From: UBA9410 sp036123585
Lineage (GTDB): Bacteria; Actinomycetota; Acidimicrobiia; Acidimicrobiales; MedAcidi-G1
Assembly: GCA_036123585.1 (NCBI GenBank)
Contig: JAZADN010000047.1
Location: 28,148-92,147, forward strand
Direction: 5' to 3'
DNA: 64,000 bases
The notes under the pieces are model-generated. The model saw only the letters and a list, made by a program, of their open reading frames with translations. It was not told the origin of the DNA and did no database searches. Shown here piece after piece: positions 23,459 to 32,223 of this stretch. A program made the position numbers and the translations under genes. Position 1 is the first letter of the stretch. Every line of letters starts with the position of its first letter.

Positions 23459-25177
23459 TCAGGCCTCGGGTAGCCGCGGTCCGGCGATTCGGACGTCGCC
23501 GCGTCGCCGGGTCACTCCCGTGCCGTCTAAGTGGGCCAGGAGCGGCATGGCGTGCTTGCGCGTGTTGCCCGCCGCCTCCCGGAAGGCCGACACGGTGAAC
23601 CCGTCCGGGGTCTCTGCCAGAAGTCGTGCCGCCAGGTGGCCTGCGGCCTCGATCGCTTCGGCGGCGTAGAAGATCCCCTCGGCCTCCACCACTTCACCCC
23701 GCCGGACCAACTCGCGCAGCTCACCCCGGTTCACTCCGTCTGGCTCCGGGGGGACGAAGGGTGAGGCGGCCAGCGCAGCCATGAACGGGTGGTCGGCTAG
23801 CGGGTCCACGGCATCGGCAGGTAGTAGACGCCCGGCATCGATCACCGCATCGGCCAGCAGTTCCGAGCAGGCCCGTCGGAACGGGTCCAGGGCCGCCAGG
23901 TCCAGGCCCATCGGTCCGGCTTCGTCAATCTCGGTTCGCAGGTCCTGGAGCGTGCAGTGCAGAACCTCGGGGTCGACCACCCATCGGCCGACATCCGGGT
24001 CGCGACGCTCGCCGGTCAGGCGTACCAAGTCGTTGACGGGGATCCAGCCCCGCTCCCGGACCACCCGGTCCACCGATCGGTCCGGTGCTGCACGAGAGGC
24101 TCGTTCCACTGGGTCGACGTCGAGGACCTCACCGCCGCCTACCGTCTCGGCTCGGCCGGACTCCCGAAGCACGAACCTGTCACCGGGCAGCAGGGGCAGC
24201 GGCCGCGGCAGGTGGAGGCGGACCAGGCCCTCGGCGCCCGGCTCGAGGACGTCGGGTCCGAGGATTCGCATCCGGACCGGGTACTCGCCAGACCCTAGGT
24301 AGAGGACGTGCGCGCCACGCCGCGAGACCGGATGGTCGAGCCGATCGAGGACCTTCAGCGAGGCGTCGACCACGGTGGCGTGGTGCCACTGGTCGGACTG
24401 GACCAGGACATCGCCTCGCTCCGCCCTGTCGTGGGCCACGCCGACCAGGTTCACAGCGCACCGGCTGCCTGGCGGCAGACGGTCGTGACCGGAGTGGTGG
24501 TTCTCTAGTGACCGGATTCGCACCGCTGTCCCCGCCGGATGGATGGCCAGTTCGTCGTCAACGGCCAGGACGCCGCCGGTCAGCGTGCCGGTGACCACCG
24601 TGCCCGCCCCCCGGGCCGAGAACGAACGGTCGATCCACAGGCGTGGTCGGCCGTGGTCGGCGGCGGTGGGTGCTGTAGCCAGCAGGTCGTCGAGGGCGGC
24701 ACGCAGGTCGTCGAGGCCCAAGCCGGTCGGAGCGTCGGTGCACACGAGAGGGGCGTCAGCCAGGAACGTGTCGGCCACCCGTTCCTCTACCTCGAGGCGG
24801 GCCAGCTCCACGAGGTCGTCATCGGCTGGACCGACCTTGGTGAGGGCGATTACCCCGTGCCGGATGCCCAGCAATTCAAGGATCCTGAGGTGCTCCTCGG
24901 ACTGGGGCTTCCAGCCTTCGGTGGCAGCCACCACGAACAGGCAGGCGTCCACCGCGCCGACGCCGGCCAGCATGTTCTTGAGGAACCGGACGTGGCCGGG
25001 GACGTCGACCAGGGAGAGGGAGGCACCAGAGGCGAGGGTGGTCGTAGCAAACCCGAGGTCGATGGTCAGGCCGCGGGCCTTCTCCTCGGCGAAGCGGTCC
25101 GGGTCGGTGCCGGTGGGGGCCTCGACGAGGGTCGACTTGCCATGGTCGACGTGCCCGGCAGTAGCTACGACGTGCAC
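23459..25177 (-). CDS. selB: Selenocysteine-specific elongation factor SelB
   Basis: About 572 residues. A GTPase that delivers Sec-tRNA(Sec) to UGA codons. G1 is GHVDHGKST, followed by FAEEKARGLTIDLGFA, and G3 is DVPGH. The G4 position reads LTKVG, where T-K-x-D is usual. EF-Tu-like domains II-III follow (RSFSARGAGTVVTGTL), then C-terminal winged helices ending TGVTRRRGDVRIAG, which bind the SECIS hairpin in relatives. GTG 25177 gives the usual start VHVVATAGHVDHG, 4 bp after the selA stop; a TTG at 25210 is an alternative. Same operon as selA. Confidence 0.93.
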   Translation of the reverse strand: MHVVATAGHVDHGKSTLVEAPTGTDPDRFAEEKARGLTIDLGFATTTLASGASLSLVDVPGHVRFLKNMLAGVGAVDACLFVVAATEGWKPQSEEHLRILELLGIRHGVIALTKVGPADDDLVELARLEVEERVADTFLADAPLVCTDAPTGLGLDDLRAALDDLLATAPTAADHGRPRLWIDRSFSARGAGTVVTGTLTGGVLAVDDELAIHPAGTAVRIRSLENHHSGHDRLPPGSRCAVNLVGVAHDRAERGDVLVQSDQWHHATVVDASLKVLDRLDHPVSRRGAHVLYLGSGEYPVRMRILGPDVLEPGAEGLVRLHLPRPLPLLPGDRFVLRESGRAETVGGGEVLDVDPVERASRAAPDRSVDRVVRERGWIPVNDLVRLTGERRDPDVGRWVVDPEVLHCTLQDLRTEIDEAGPMGLDLAALDPFRRACSELLADAVIDAGRLLPADAVDPLADHPFMAALAASPFVPPEPDGVNRGELRELVRRGEVVEAEGIFYAAEAIEAAGHLAARLLAETPDGFTVSAFREAAGNTRKHAMPLLAHLDGTGVTRRRGDVRIAGPRLPEA

Positions 25178-25181
25178 GTGC

Positions 25182-26540
25182 TCAGGAGACGGGGGTGGGA
25201 GCCGGGTCAAGGGCGGCCAGTGCCGCGGCGACCATGCAGTCGTCGTCCGGATGGACGGTCCTCAGGTCGACCACTGTGGCGTCGTCGGCTACCCGGGCGA
25301 TGATCGGGGGCGAGCCGGCCCGGAACTCCGCCACCCGGTTACCGGCCATGACAAGGCCGGCCGATGGGATCTCCACACCGGGCAGGGTGCCGCCACCGGG
25401 GACGGCCACCGTGTCGGCGACCAGTTCTGGGTCGATTTGCTCAGCCCGGGCCCGGAGGTCGTCGACGGCGACGGTGGCCATTCGCCAGAACGGGATGGCT
25501 GACCCGTCCCGAGACAGATAGGCCAGTGCCAGGTCCTGCAGGGCGTGGAGTACCAGCGATCCGGGCCGCAGCGCCCGGGCCAGTGGGTGGGCGGCACAGG
25601 CGGCGATCAGGTCGGCTCGACCTGCGACCACGCCAGCCTGTGGGCCACCGAGGAGCTTGTCGCCCGAGAAGGTGACCAGTCCGGCACCGGCTTCGAGGAC
25701 CTGGCGGGCTGCCGGCTCGCCATCCAGCCAGCGGGGCGGTCCGTCGTCCAGCCAAGGACAGGTTGCGTCGAGCAGGCCGGATCCGATGTCGGCCACGACG
25801 GGTACACCGAGGCCCGCCAACTCGGCGGTTGTCGGTGACTCGGTGAAGCCCTCGATGCGGTAGTTGGACCGGTGGACCGACAGCGCGAGGGCGACGTCGG
25901 TGGACGGGTCGTTCACCGCGGCGGTGAAGTCGCCCACCCGGGTCCGGTTGGTGGTACCCACTTCCACCAGTTGGGCGCCGGACTGGGCCATAACCTCAGG
26001 GATTCGAAAGCCTCCGCCAATCTCCACCAGCTCACCGCGGGACACGGCAACGCCCCGCCCGCGGGCCAGGGTGGCTAGCACCAGCAGCACGGCCGAGGCG
26101 CAGTTGTTGACCACCATCGCCGCTTCGGCCCCGCAGGCCCGGGCCAGCAGGGCTGGCGCCCGGTCCTGGCGGGAGCCGCGGGCACCGGTATCGAGGTCAA
26201 ACTCGACAGTGGCGTAGCGACGCCCCGCGGCAGACCCGTCTTCTCTGGTGGGTCGGCCCCACGGGGCTCGGCCCAGGTTGGTGTGAAGTAGCACGCCGGT
26301 GCCGTTCACCACCTCTGTGAGCAGCGCCCGGCCAGTGGCGTTGGCTAGTGAGCGGGCCCGATCGGCCGTAGAGGCCGGGTCACCGGCCGCCACGGCGTCG
26401 GACACCGCGGTCCGGGCCGCGTCAACCAACAGGGGATGGGGGAGGCCGATGTCGGCCAGCGAGCGAGCCAGGCGATCGACGCTGGGCGGCCGGTCGTCGG
26501 TTCGGTCGGGGAACTCCTCAGGGGACGCGTCGGGGAACAT
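25182..26540 (-). CDS. selA: L-seryl-tRNA(Sec) selenium transferase
   Basis: 452 residues. A PLP enzyme that converts Ser-tRNA(Sec) to Sec-tRNA(Sec) with selenophosphate. Landmarks: VVNGTGVLLHTNLGRAPW (N-terminal tRNA and PLP region), NNCASAVLLVLATLA, and the PLP lysine in FSGDKLLGGPQAG. Length is normal. selB follows after 4 bp. The cognate tRNA is at 39889-39984. selD is not in the window. Confidence 0.95.
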   Translation of the reverse strand: MFPDASPEEFPDRTDDRPPSVDRLARSLADIGLPHPLLVDAARTAVSDAVAAGDPASTADRARSLANATGRALLTEVVNGTGVLLHTNLGRAPWGRPTREDGSAAGRRYATVEFDLDTGARGSRQDRAPALLARACGAEAAMVVNNCASAVLLVLATLARGRGVAVSRGELVEIGGGFRIPEVMAQSGAQLVEVGTTNRTRVGDFTAAVNDPSTDVALALSVHRSNYRIEGFTESPTTAELAGLGVPVVADIGSGLLDATCPWLDDGPPRWLDGEPAARQVLEAGAGLVTFSGDKLLGGPQAGVVAGRADLIAACAAHPLARALRPGSLVLHALQDLALAYLSRDGSAIPFWRMATVAVDDLRARAEQIDPELVADTVAVPGGGTLPGVEIPSAGLVMAGNRVAEFRAGSPPIIARVADDATVVDLRTVHPDDDCMVAAALAALDPAPTPVS

Positions 26541-26610
26541 GCGATCGCGAGGATAGGCGTGCCGGGCTCCGGGGGATCCCGCCCGGGGAAGGCCGGGTCC
26601 GGTGCCGACC

Positions 26611-26616
26611 TAGCAT
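26611..26616 (+). promoter_or_regulatory. -10 element of fxsA
   Basis: TAGCAT, 6 nt, ATG. Confidence 0.5.
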
Positions 26617-26622
26617 GCGGCC

Positions 26623-27144
26623 ATGCTCCTCGTCCTGTTCTTGGTCTTCCTCGTCACGCCCGTCGTGGAGTTGTGGGTCATCGTCCAGGTGGCTTCGTCG
26701 ACCGGGGTACTGAACGCCATCGGCCTGCTGGTGCTGGTCAGCGTTGTCGGCGCCTGGCTGGTCAAGCGGGAAGGTCTGGGCATTCTGCGGCGCATTGGCG
26801 AAGAGACGGCAGCCGGACGGATCCCGGGGAAGGAGATCGTGGACGGCCTGCTGGTGCTGTTCGCCGGCGCCCTCATGCTCACCCCGGGATTCGTGACCGA
26901 CGCCCTCGGGATGTCGTTGCTCTTTCCGCCCACCCGGGCTCTGGTTCGCGCTGTGGCCACCCGCCGCTTCGCCCGGTCGGTGGCTGACGGGAGGACCAGC
27001 TTCCGCTACAACTGGCGGGTCGGCGGTACCCGTCACGTGGGCGGGCACTGCGGCCCGGTAGTGGGACGGCATGCAAGCGAAGTGCTCGACGCTGACTCCT
27101 GGGAGGACGGCGGGCCCGGCGGGCCGCCGAGTCTGGGCGGCTGA
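26623..27144 (+). CDS. fxsA: FxsA family membrane protein
   Basis: 173 residues. The N terminus LLVLFLVFLVTPVVELWVI and the following KREGLGILRR loop match FxsA, whose E. coli member eases phage exclusion of F-containing cells. Three to four membrane helices occupy residues 1-110; a Gly-rich soluble tail follows. Divergent from selA with an 82-bp shared promoter region. Physiological role unknown. Confidence 0.85.
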   Translation: MLLVLFLVFLVTPVVELWVIVQVASSTGVLNAIGLLVLVSVVGAWLVKREGLGILRRIGEETAAGRIPGKEIVDGLLVLFAGALMLTPGFVTDALGMSLLFPPTRALVRAVATRRFARSVADGRTSFRYNWRVGGTRHVGGHCGPVVGRHASEVLDADSWEDGGPGGPPSLGG

Positions 27145-27157
27145 CCACCGACTGGGC

Positions 27158-28372
27158 TCAGGCCTCAGCAGCGACTCCGCCGGCGGCGGACTGCTCCTCG
27201 AGATCCAGTGCCTCCTCGGCGGCGGCCAGCAGGCGGGCCGAGCAGCCGGCCATGTCGACCGGTGGCGCTGCCTCGTTCACGATGCGATCCACCACGACCC
27301 GGTAGGCGTCGGCCGCTGGGCCGTCGCCGAGGGCTACCGGACGGCCCACGTCGCCACCGGCGGCCACCGCGCCGTCCAGTGGGATGCTGCCCAGCAGCGG
27401 CGCCCCGACCTGATCGGCCAGCGATTCCCCGCCGCCCGTACCGAACAACTCGTGCCGGCTGCCATCGGGCGCCACGTAGGTGCTCATGTTTTCGACTACG
27501 CCGACGATCCGCAGGTAGTTGGACCGCCCCATGTTGGCTACCCGGACTGCCACCTTCTGGGCGGCCAGCGCCGGAGTGGTCACTACCAGCATCTCGGCCT
27601 GGGGGAGCATCTTGGCCAGTCCCATCTGCACGTCGCCGGTACCCGGCGGCATGTCGATCAGCAGGTAGTCCATTTGGCCCCATGCCACGTCTTCGCAGAA
27701 GTGCTGGACGGCCCGGTTCAGGATCAGACCCCGCCACATCAGTGCCGATTCCTCATCCTCGACCAGAAAGCCCATCGATACGACCTTCAGGAGGCCGTCG
27801 CCGACCGGCACCTCGATGGGCTGGATCTTGCCCACTTCCGGTGAGCCGCCCAGGCGACCCTCCACGCCCAGCATCCGGGGCACGGAGAAGCCCCAGATGT
27901 CCGCGTCCATGACCCCAACGGTGAAGCCCTTTGTGGCCAAGGCGGCTGCCAGGTTCACGGTCACCGACGACTTACCGACCCCGCCCTTGCCGGAGGCCAC
28001 CATGAGGATGCGGGTGGTGGCCGACACTTCGGTCTCCGGGGCGTTGCGGCTTACGTTGAAGCGGGCCTTGGCCATGGCCGTGGCCTTCTCCTCGGCCGTC
28101 AACTCGTCCCACTTGAGGTGGACTGACGACACGCCGGGTAGCCCACCCACCCGGGCTCGGACTTCGCGCTGGATCTGGGCGCGTAGCGGACAGCCAGAGG
28201 TGGTCAGGGCGATGGTGACGTCGATCCGGCCGTGGTCGGCGATCGAGACCGACCTGGCCATGCCCAGTTCGACGATGTCGGTGCCCAGCTCGGGGTCGAT
28301 GACCCCGCGGAGCACGCCCATCACGTCGTCTTCACTGGGGAGAGATGCGGAGAACGTCGCGTGATCGTCCAT
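27158..28372 (-). CDS. mrp: Mrp/ApbC-type Fe-S cluster carrier ATPase
   Basis: About 404 residues. An N-terminal MIP18/DUF59 domain (RGVIDPELGTDIVELGM, residues about 15-85) is followed by a ParA-like ATPase with the deviant Walker A ASGKGGVGKSS, DADIWGFSVPRML, and LIDMPPGTGDVQ. Mrp proteins carry and transfer Fe-S clusters. Start ATG 28372 is favoured by TACGCT 6 nt upstream; a GTG two codons earlier overlaps that spacer. Divergent from the ErpA-like gene, which fits a shared Fe-S role. Confidence 0.92.
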   Translation of the reverse strand: MDDHATFSASLPSEDDVMGVLRGVIDPELGTDIVELGMARSVSIADHGRIDVTIALTTSGCPLRAQIQREVRARVGGLPGVSSVHLKWDELTAEEKATAMAKARFNVSRNAPETEVSATTRILMVASGKGGVGKSSVTVNLAAALATKGFTVGVMDADIWGFSVPRMLGVEGRLGGSPEVGKIQPIEVPVGDGLLKVVSMGFLVEDEESALMWRGLILNRAVQHFCEDVAWGQMDYLLIDMPPGTGDVQMGLAKMLPQAEMLVVTTPALAAQKVAVRVANMGRSNYLRIVGVVENMSTYVAPDGSRHELFGTGGGESLADQVGAPLLGSIPLDGAVAAGGDVGRPVALGDGPAADAYRVVVDRIVNEAAPPVDMAGCSARLLAAAEEALDLEEQSAAGGVAAEA

Positions 28373-28378
28373 GGTCAC

Positions 28379-28384
28379 AGCGTA
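28379..28384 (-). promoter_or_regulatory. -10 element of mrp
   Basis: TACGCT, 6 nt, ATG on the minus strand. Confidence 0.45.
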
Positions 28385-28467
28385 CGGCCGCCGGTCCGTT
28401 AGGCCTGATCGGCCCGCAGTCTGTACACTTGATCAGACCAAAACACCGGGGATCTGGGAGGACTTCG

Positions 28468-28788
28468 ATGATCACCCTGACCGACGAGGCCACCAACAAG
28501 GTGGGCCAGTTGATCGCAGCCGAGGACGAAGACGACCTGGCCTTGAGGGTCGCCGTCCGGCCGGGCGGCTGTTCGGGCTTCAGCTACGAGATGTACTTCG
28601 ACACCGACAGGTCCGACGATGACCTAGAGGAGGCGTTCGGCGATGTCCGTGTCGTGGTCGACCCGTCCAGCGCCCAGTTGCTCGAGGGTGCCACGCTCGA
28701 CTACAAGGACGGCCTGAACGAAGCCGGGTTCTCGATCGACAACCCGAACGCCCAGCGCACCTGCGGCTGTGGCCAGTCGTTTAGCTGA
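28468..28788 (+). CDS. erpA: A-type Fe-S cluster insertion protein (ErpA/HesB family)
   Basis: 106 residues. Carries the three conserved cysteines: one in VRPGGCSGFSYEM and two in RTCGCGQSFS. A-type proteins hand Fe-S clusters to apo-enzymes. ATG 28468 has GGGAGGA 7 nt upstream. An upstream TACACT (about 28424) is a plausible -10. The neighbouring divergent mrp supports a small Fe-S assembly locus. Confidence 0.92.
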   Translation: MITLTDEATNKVGQLIAAEDEDDLALRVAVRPGGCSGFSYEMYFDTDRSDDDLEEAFGDVRVVVDPSSAQLLEGATLDYKDGLNEAGFSIDNPNAQRTCGCGQSFS

Positions 28789-28825
28789 TCCATCCTTGAC
28801 CGCTCGCCAAGGCCCATCTGCGGGG

Positions 28826-28875
28826 CCGGAGCGGCCACTTGGCCGGCACCTCGGCTCCGGATCTCCTGGTTTTCG
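28826..28875 (+). terminator. Nested hairpin terminator after erpA
   Basis: CCGGAGC (28826-28832) pairs with GCTCCGG (28854-28860); inside it, GGCC-ACTT-GGCC forms a second stem. TTTT follows at about 28871. It lies between the convergent erpA and lipoprotein genes. Confidence 0.6.
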
Positions 28876-28894
28876 GTAGTCCCGGGACGGCTGC

Positions 28895-29878
28895 TCAGAT
28901 CGCGCTTCCGAGTGCGTCGGCCACCTCGGTGGCGTCCATGGTGAAGTGGAGCGCGGCGGTCACCTTGCCGTCGGCGTCGGCTGCTACCAGGCTGGGCTCG
29001 AAGGCCATCCCGAGGGCGCCCACCACCGGCGTCGGGGTGAAGTCCCCGGCATCGGGAGCCATGTAGACCTCGGCGTGGACCGCCCTCCAGTTCTCGCCGG
29101 CCGGCCGGGCGGCCAGGGCGTTGGCCAGCAGTCCGACGGTGGGTCCGCATACGTCCTGCTGGCAGAACCGCGGCGTTGATATCAGCAACGCAGTGGGTCC
29201 GCGTTGCTCGCGGGCATCTACCAGCGACGAGGCGTGGAAGCGACAAGGTCCGGTGGCCAAGGTGCAGATCGGGTCCACACCGCGGGGGTCATCGATTGTC
29301 GGGGTTGCGACCGCGGGCAGCGGGTCGCCCAACTGGACGAGTGCCAGGTCGGCGGGATCGGCAAGGCGGAGGTGGTGGACGTCGGGCAGCGTGGTGCCTT
29401 CGACGGTGGCTTCCACCACGAAGTCGCCGGGATCGGGCGCTTGGAATCGGAAAGGGTAGTAGGGGGTGGCCTGACCATCCCCGTGGCGGGCCACCGAGGC
29501 CGAGGCGATGTCCGGTCCCGGGGCGCCGTTGGGGCCCACGGCGCGGAGCACCAGGCCGACGGCGTCGGGAGCATCGTCGATCATCGGCCAGCCGTCGTCG
29601 CCGAGAAGAACGTAGGGCGCGCGCTGGGGTGGTCCGGCGGCCAGGGCGGTGGATGCCACGTAGCCGTCGGCGAAGCGGGCTCCCAGTCGGCGAGATCCCA
29701 TGGTGGAAGCGGGCGCCGTGGCCGAGGCTGCCGTGTCGGTCCCCACCGCGCCACCGCACCCAACCAGCAGGCCTGTCCCGGTGGCCGCAGCCAGCATGCC
29801 GAGGCCGGTGAGCACGTGGCGGCGGGTCGGGTCGGCCGGTGGTCGGGTCCCAGAGGAACGGGGAGAGCGGGGAGCCAT
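28895..29878 (-). CDS. Tat-type lipoprotein, thioredoxin-fold-like, unknown function
   Basis: 327 residues. N terminus TRRHVLTGLGMLAAATG then LLVGCGG: a twin-arginine-like signal ending in a lipobox, so it is probably exported folded and lipidated. The middle resembles a beta-sandwich carrier-type region (PYYPFRFQAPDPGDFVVEA). The C-terminal part contains ISTPRFCQQDVCGPTVGLLA, a C-x4-C pair placed like the redox site in SCO/TlpA-like folds. A role in redox or metal delivery is a guess. ATG 29878 is divergent from the 2Fe-2S fusion gene. Confidence 0.65.
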   Translation of the reverse strand: MAPRSPRSSGTRPPADPTRRHVLTGLGMLAAATGTGLLVGCGGAVGTDTAASATAPASTMGSRRLGARFADGYVASTALAAGPPQRAPYVLLGDDGWPMIDDAPDAVGLVLRAVGPNGAPGPDIASASVARHGDGQATPYYPFRFQAPDPGDFVVEATVEGTTLPDVHHLRLADPADLALVQLGDPLPAVATPTIDDPRGVDPICTLATGPCRFHASSLVDAREQRGPTALLISTPRFCQQDVCGPTVGLLANALAARPAGENWRAVHAEVYMAPDAGDFTPTPVVGALGMAFEPSLVAADADGKVTAALHFTMDATEVADALGSAI

Positions 29879-29916
29879 CGACGACGACCGTACCGGTGAC
29901 GGGGCACACTCAACGG

Positions 29917-31521
29917 GTGGAGGCCGACTGCACCGTCGAATTCGTCGTAAACGGTGACGCGGTCGAGGTCTCCGACGACGGAGCTACTCTGCTTGACGCT
30001 TTGCGGGTCTCTCTGGGCCACCGGTCGGTCAAGGACGGGTGCAGCCCGCAGGGCCAGTGTGGGTGCTGCACGGTGCTGGTCGACGGGCAGCCCCGGGTGT
30101 CGTGCGTGACCCCGGTGCGGCGGGTGGCCGGCAGGACCGTCACCACCTTCGACGGCCTGCCCGCTGACGAGGTGGCCCGGTGGGAAAGTGCTTTCTGCAC
30201 CACCGGCGGGAGCCAGTGCGGCTTCTGCACGCCCGGCATCGCCGTGCGCTTCGCCGGACTGCTGGCCGCCTCGCCCGATGACCCGCCGGTCCGCGACCGG
30301 GCAGCCCGGGCCCTCTACGCCCACCTATGCCGCTGCACTGGCTGGCAGACCGTCCTAGATGCCTGGGATCGAGGGGTGGGTGCAGAGGTCCAGGTCGACC
30401 TGCCCAGACCCGCGACCGATCTGGGGGCTGCGGCTCGACGCGCGACAATCGAAGGCCGGAGCCCACAGGTAGTGGGCCCGGACGTGGTCCGGGGTCGGGG
30501 TGGATTTGCTGCTGACACGGCCCCCGATGGCCACCTGGTGGCCGTGCCCCGAGACGGAATCCCCGACGGAAGATGGGACGACCCGGAGGCCTGGGTGGTC
30601 GCCGACGCTCTGGTTGAGGCGCGGCGTCTTTCGGGCAAGGTGCAGGGCCGCCGGACCACCGCCGAGGTGGTGCCTCCGCTGGAGGCCCCGACCGGTGACT
30701 GGGATGCCGTGTTGCGGACTTGCTGGGTGGAGCCGGCGCCTCTGGAGACCGACTCCGTCTGGTGTGAGCCCGGCGGTGAACCAGTCGGACCGCTGGCCAA
30801 CGGTGGCGCATTCGGTGCCAAGGCGGCCTCGCCGTTGTCCGCCGTGGCGCGTGCCCTTGCTGATCGGCACGGCCGCCCGGTGCTGTTGGCTCCGTCCCGG
30901 GAGGACACCGTCCGATACGGCGCCAAGCGGCCGCCAGTGGGCGGTGGGGCACGGGCAGACGGTACGGGCGTGCTGCGCGTGGCCCGCACTCCGGGGATCG
31001 CCGAGGCGGTGGCCACCGTGGCCCCTGGTCTCGAGGTCATCGAGGTCGACGTGGCCGGCCCGCCCACGTCGGCGACCATTCGTGCCGCCGGGTGGGCCGA
31101 GGCGATCGTGCTGTTGGTGGGTGCCGGGGCGATGGAGCCAGGCTCGTCGATCTGGTCGCCGGATGGTGCTGAGGCCACGGCGATTGTCGAGACCGTTGGC
31201 GACCGGACTGGCATCCGGGTCGTCGTTCGGTGTGGCGAGGTCCTCGACGAAGTCGTCCTGAGGTCCTACTGCGTGGGCGCTGCTCACATGGCGTGGAGCT
31301 GGATCACCTCGGAGGGACTCTCGGTCGACGGCGACGGCACGGTCCACGACTTGACCATCCGGTCTTTCGGGATTGTGCGGGCCGCCGAGACGCCGACCAT
31401 CACCGTCGAGATGGTGTCCGACGGCGGTGGGCCGGTCAACGGCTCGGATGCCGTGTTCGCCGCAGTGGCCGCGGCGACCTGGCGACACCTCGGCTGTCCG
31501 TCGGACCTGCCCGGGGGTTGA
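29917..31521 (+). CDS. 2Fe-2S ferredoxin domain fused to a short molybdopterin hydroxylase-like region
   Basis: About 534 residues from GTG 29917 (CACACT lies 6 nt upstream). Residues 1-150 match the small subunit of the xanthine dehydrogenase family: GCSPQGQCGCC and the second set CGFCTPG plus LCRCTGW hold two 2Fe-2S clusters. The rest (about 350 residues) resembles the molybdopterin large subunit: ANGGAFGAK, then SREDTVRYGAK, and a late TIRSFGIVRAAETPTITVE. It is less than half the usual length of about 750. The usual terminal G-V-G-E active-site Glu region reads GPVNGSDAVFAA. Probably not a standard hydroxylase. Confidence 0.75.
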   Translation: MEADCTVEFVVNGDAVEVSDDGATLLDALRVSLGHRSVKDGCSPQGQCGCCTVLVDGQPRVSCVTPVRRVAGRTVTTFDGLPADEVARWESAFCTTGGSQCGFCTPGIAVRFAGLLAASPDDPPVRDRAARALYAHLCRCTGWQTVLDAWDRGVGAEVQVDLPRPATDLGAAARRATIEGRSPQVVGPDVVRGRGGFAADTAPDGHLVAVPRDGIPDGRWDDPEAWVVADALVEARRLSGKVQGRRTTAEVVPPLEAPTGDWDAVLRTCWVEPAPLETDSVWCEPGGEPVGPLANGGAFGAKAASPLSAVARALADRHGRPVLLAPSREDTVRYGAKRPPVGGGARADGTGVLRVARTPGIAEAVATVAPGLEVIEVDVAGPPTSATIRAAGWAEAIVLLVGAGAMEPGSSIWSPDGAEATAIVETVGDRTGIRVVVRCGEVLDEVVLRSYCVGAAHMAWSWITSEGLSVDGDGTVHDLTIRSFGIVRAAETPTITVEMVSDGGGPVNGSDAVFAAVAAATWRHLGCPSDLPGG

Positions 31522-31603
31522 CCGACGGCTGGTCGGGCAGAAAACGCCGTGGCAGGCTGCGTCCAGGCGCGGCGCGGGTCGTGCCCTGAGCATCGGAGTC
31601 CCC

Positions 31604-31951
31604 ATGACCAAGCCTGTCGGTCCCTACACCCCTGTCGTCCGTGCCGGCGACCTCCTTTTCGTCAGCGGGCAGGTTGGTTTGGTCGACGGCGCTCTGGCCG
31701 AGGGCGGCTTCGATGCCCAGGCAGTCCAAGGTCTTGCCAACCTGCGGTCTCAACTCGAGGCCAACGGGGCCTGCCTTGACAACGTGGTCAAAACCACCGT
31801 CTTTTTGACAGACATTGGGGATTATTCGGCCATGAACGAGCTCTACTGCGAGGCGTTTGGCGACCACCGCCCAGCCAGGTCATGTGTGGCGGTGGCCGCT
31901 TTGCCCATCGGCGCCGTCTTCGAGGTCGAGGCGATCGCCCACGTCGGCTGA
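31604..31951 (+). CDS. ridA: RidA-family enamine/imine deaminase
   Basis: 115 residues. Hydrolyses reactive 2-aminoacrylate-type intermediates made by PLP enzymes. VRAGDLLFVSGQVG and the conserved Arg in RPARSCVAVAALP, with the terminal VFEVEAIA, match the YjgF/YER057c/UK114 family. ATG 31604 has CGGAG 6 nt upstream. 82 bp behind the 2Fe-2S fusion gene. Confidence 0.9.
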   Translation: MTKPVGPYTPVVRAGDLLFVSGQVGLVDGALAEGGFDAQAVQGLANLRSQLEANGACLDNVVKTTVFLTDIGDYSAMNELYCEAFGDHRPARSCVAVAALPIGAVFEVEAIAHVG

Positions 31952-32021
31952 TCTTCGTGGTGGCCGGATCCGCTCGGCTCGCGGAGTGCACCGGCCCGGC
32001 ATGGGATGGCAGACTGCATCC

Positions 32022-32207
32022 ATGCTCGGTGCGGTGCTGATGATCTTGCTGCTCGTCATAGTGATGCCCATCGGGATTCTGGTCAGCGGGGCGGTCGCCG
32101 CTTCGCTGCTCGGCGGACTCCTGAAGAAGGACGCGGATGCCAGCCACGAGGGTTCGGAGCTGCTCGAACTCTCCGAGGCGAACCCCTACGCGGGTCCCGC
32201 CGACTGA
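32022..32207 (+). CDS. Small single-pass membrane protein
   Basis: 61 residues: one long hydrophobic helix (about residues 1-33), a KK pair, then an acidic tail ending NPYAGPAD. No family recognised. ATG 32022 is preceded by CAGACT and 6 nt. It lies just before the convergent regulator gene. Confidence 0.55.
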   Translation: MLGAVLMILLLVIVMPIGILVSGAVAASLLGGLLKKDADASHEGSELLELSEANPYAGPAD

Positions 32208-32223
32208 CGAACCCCTCCGTCGG

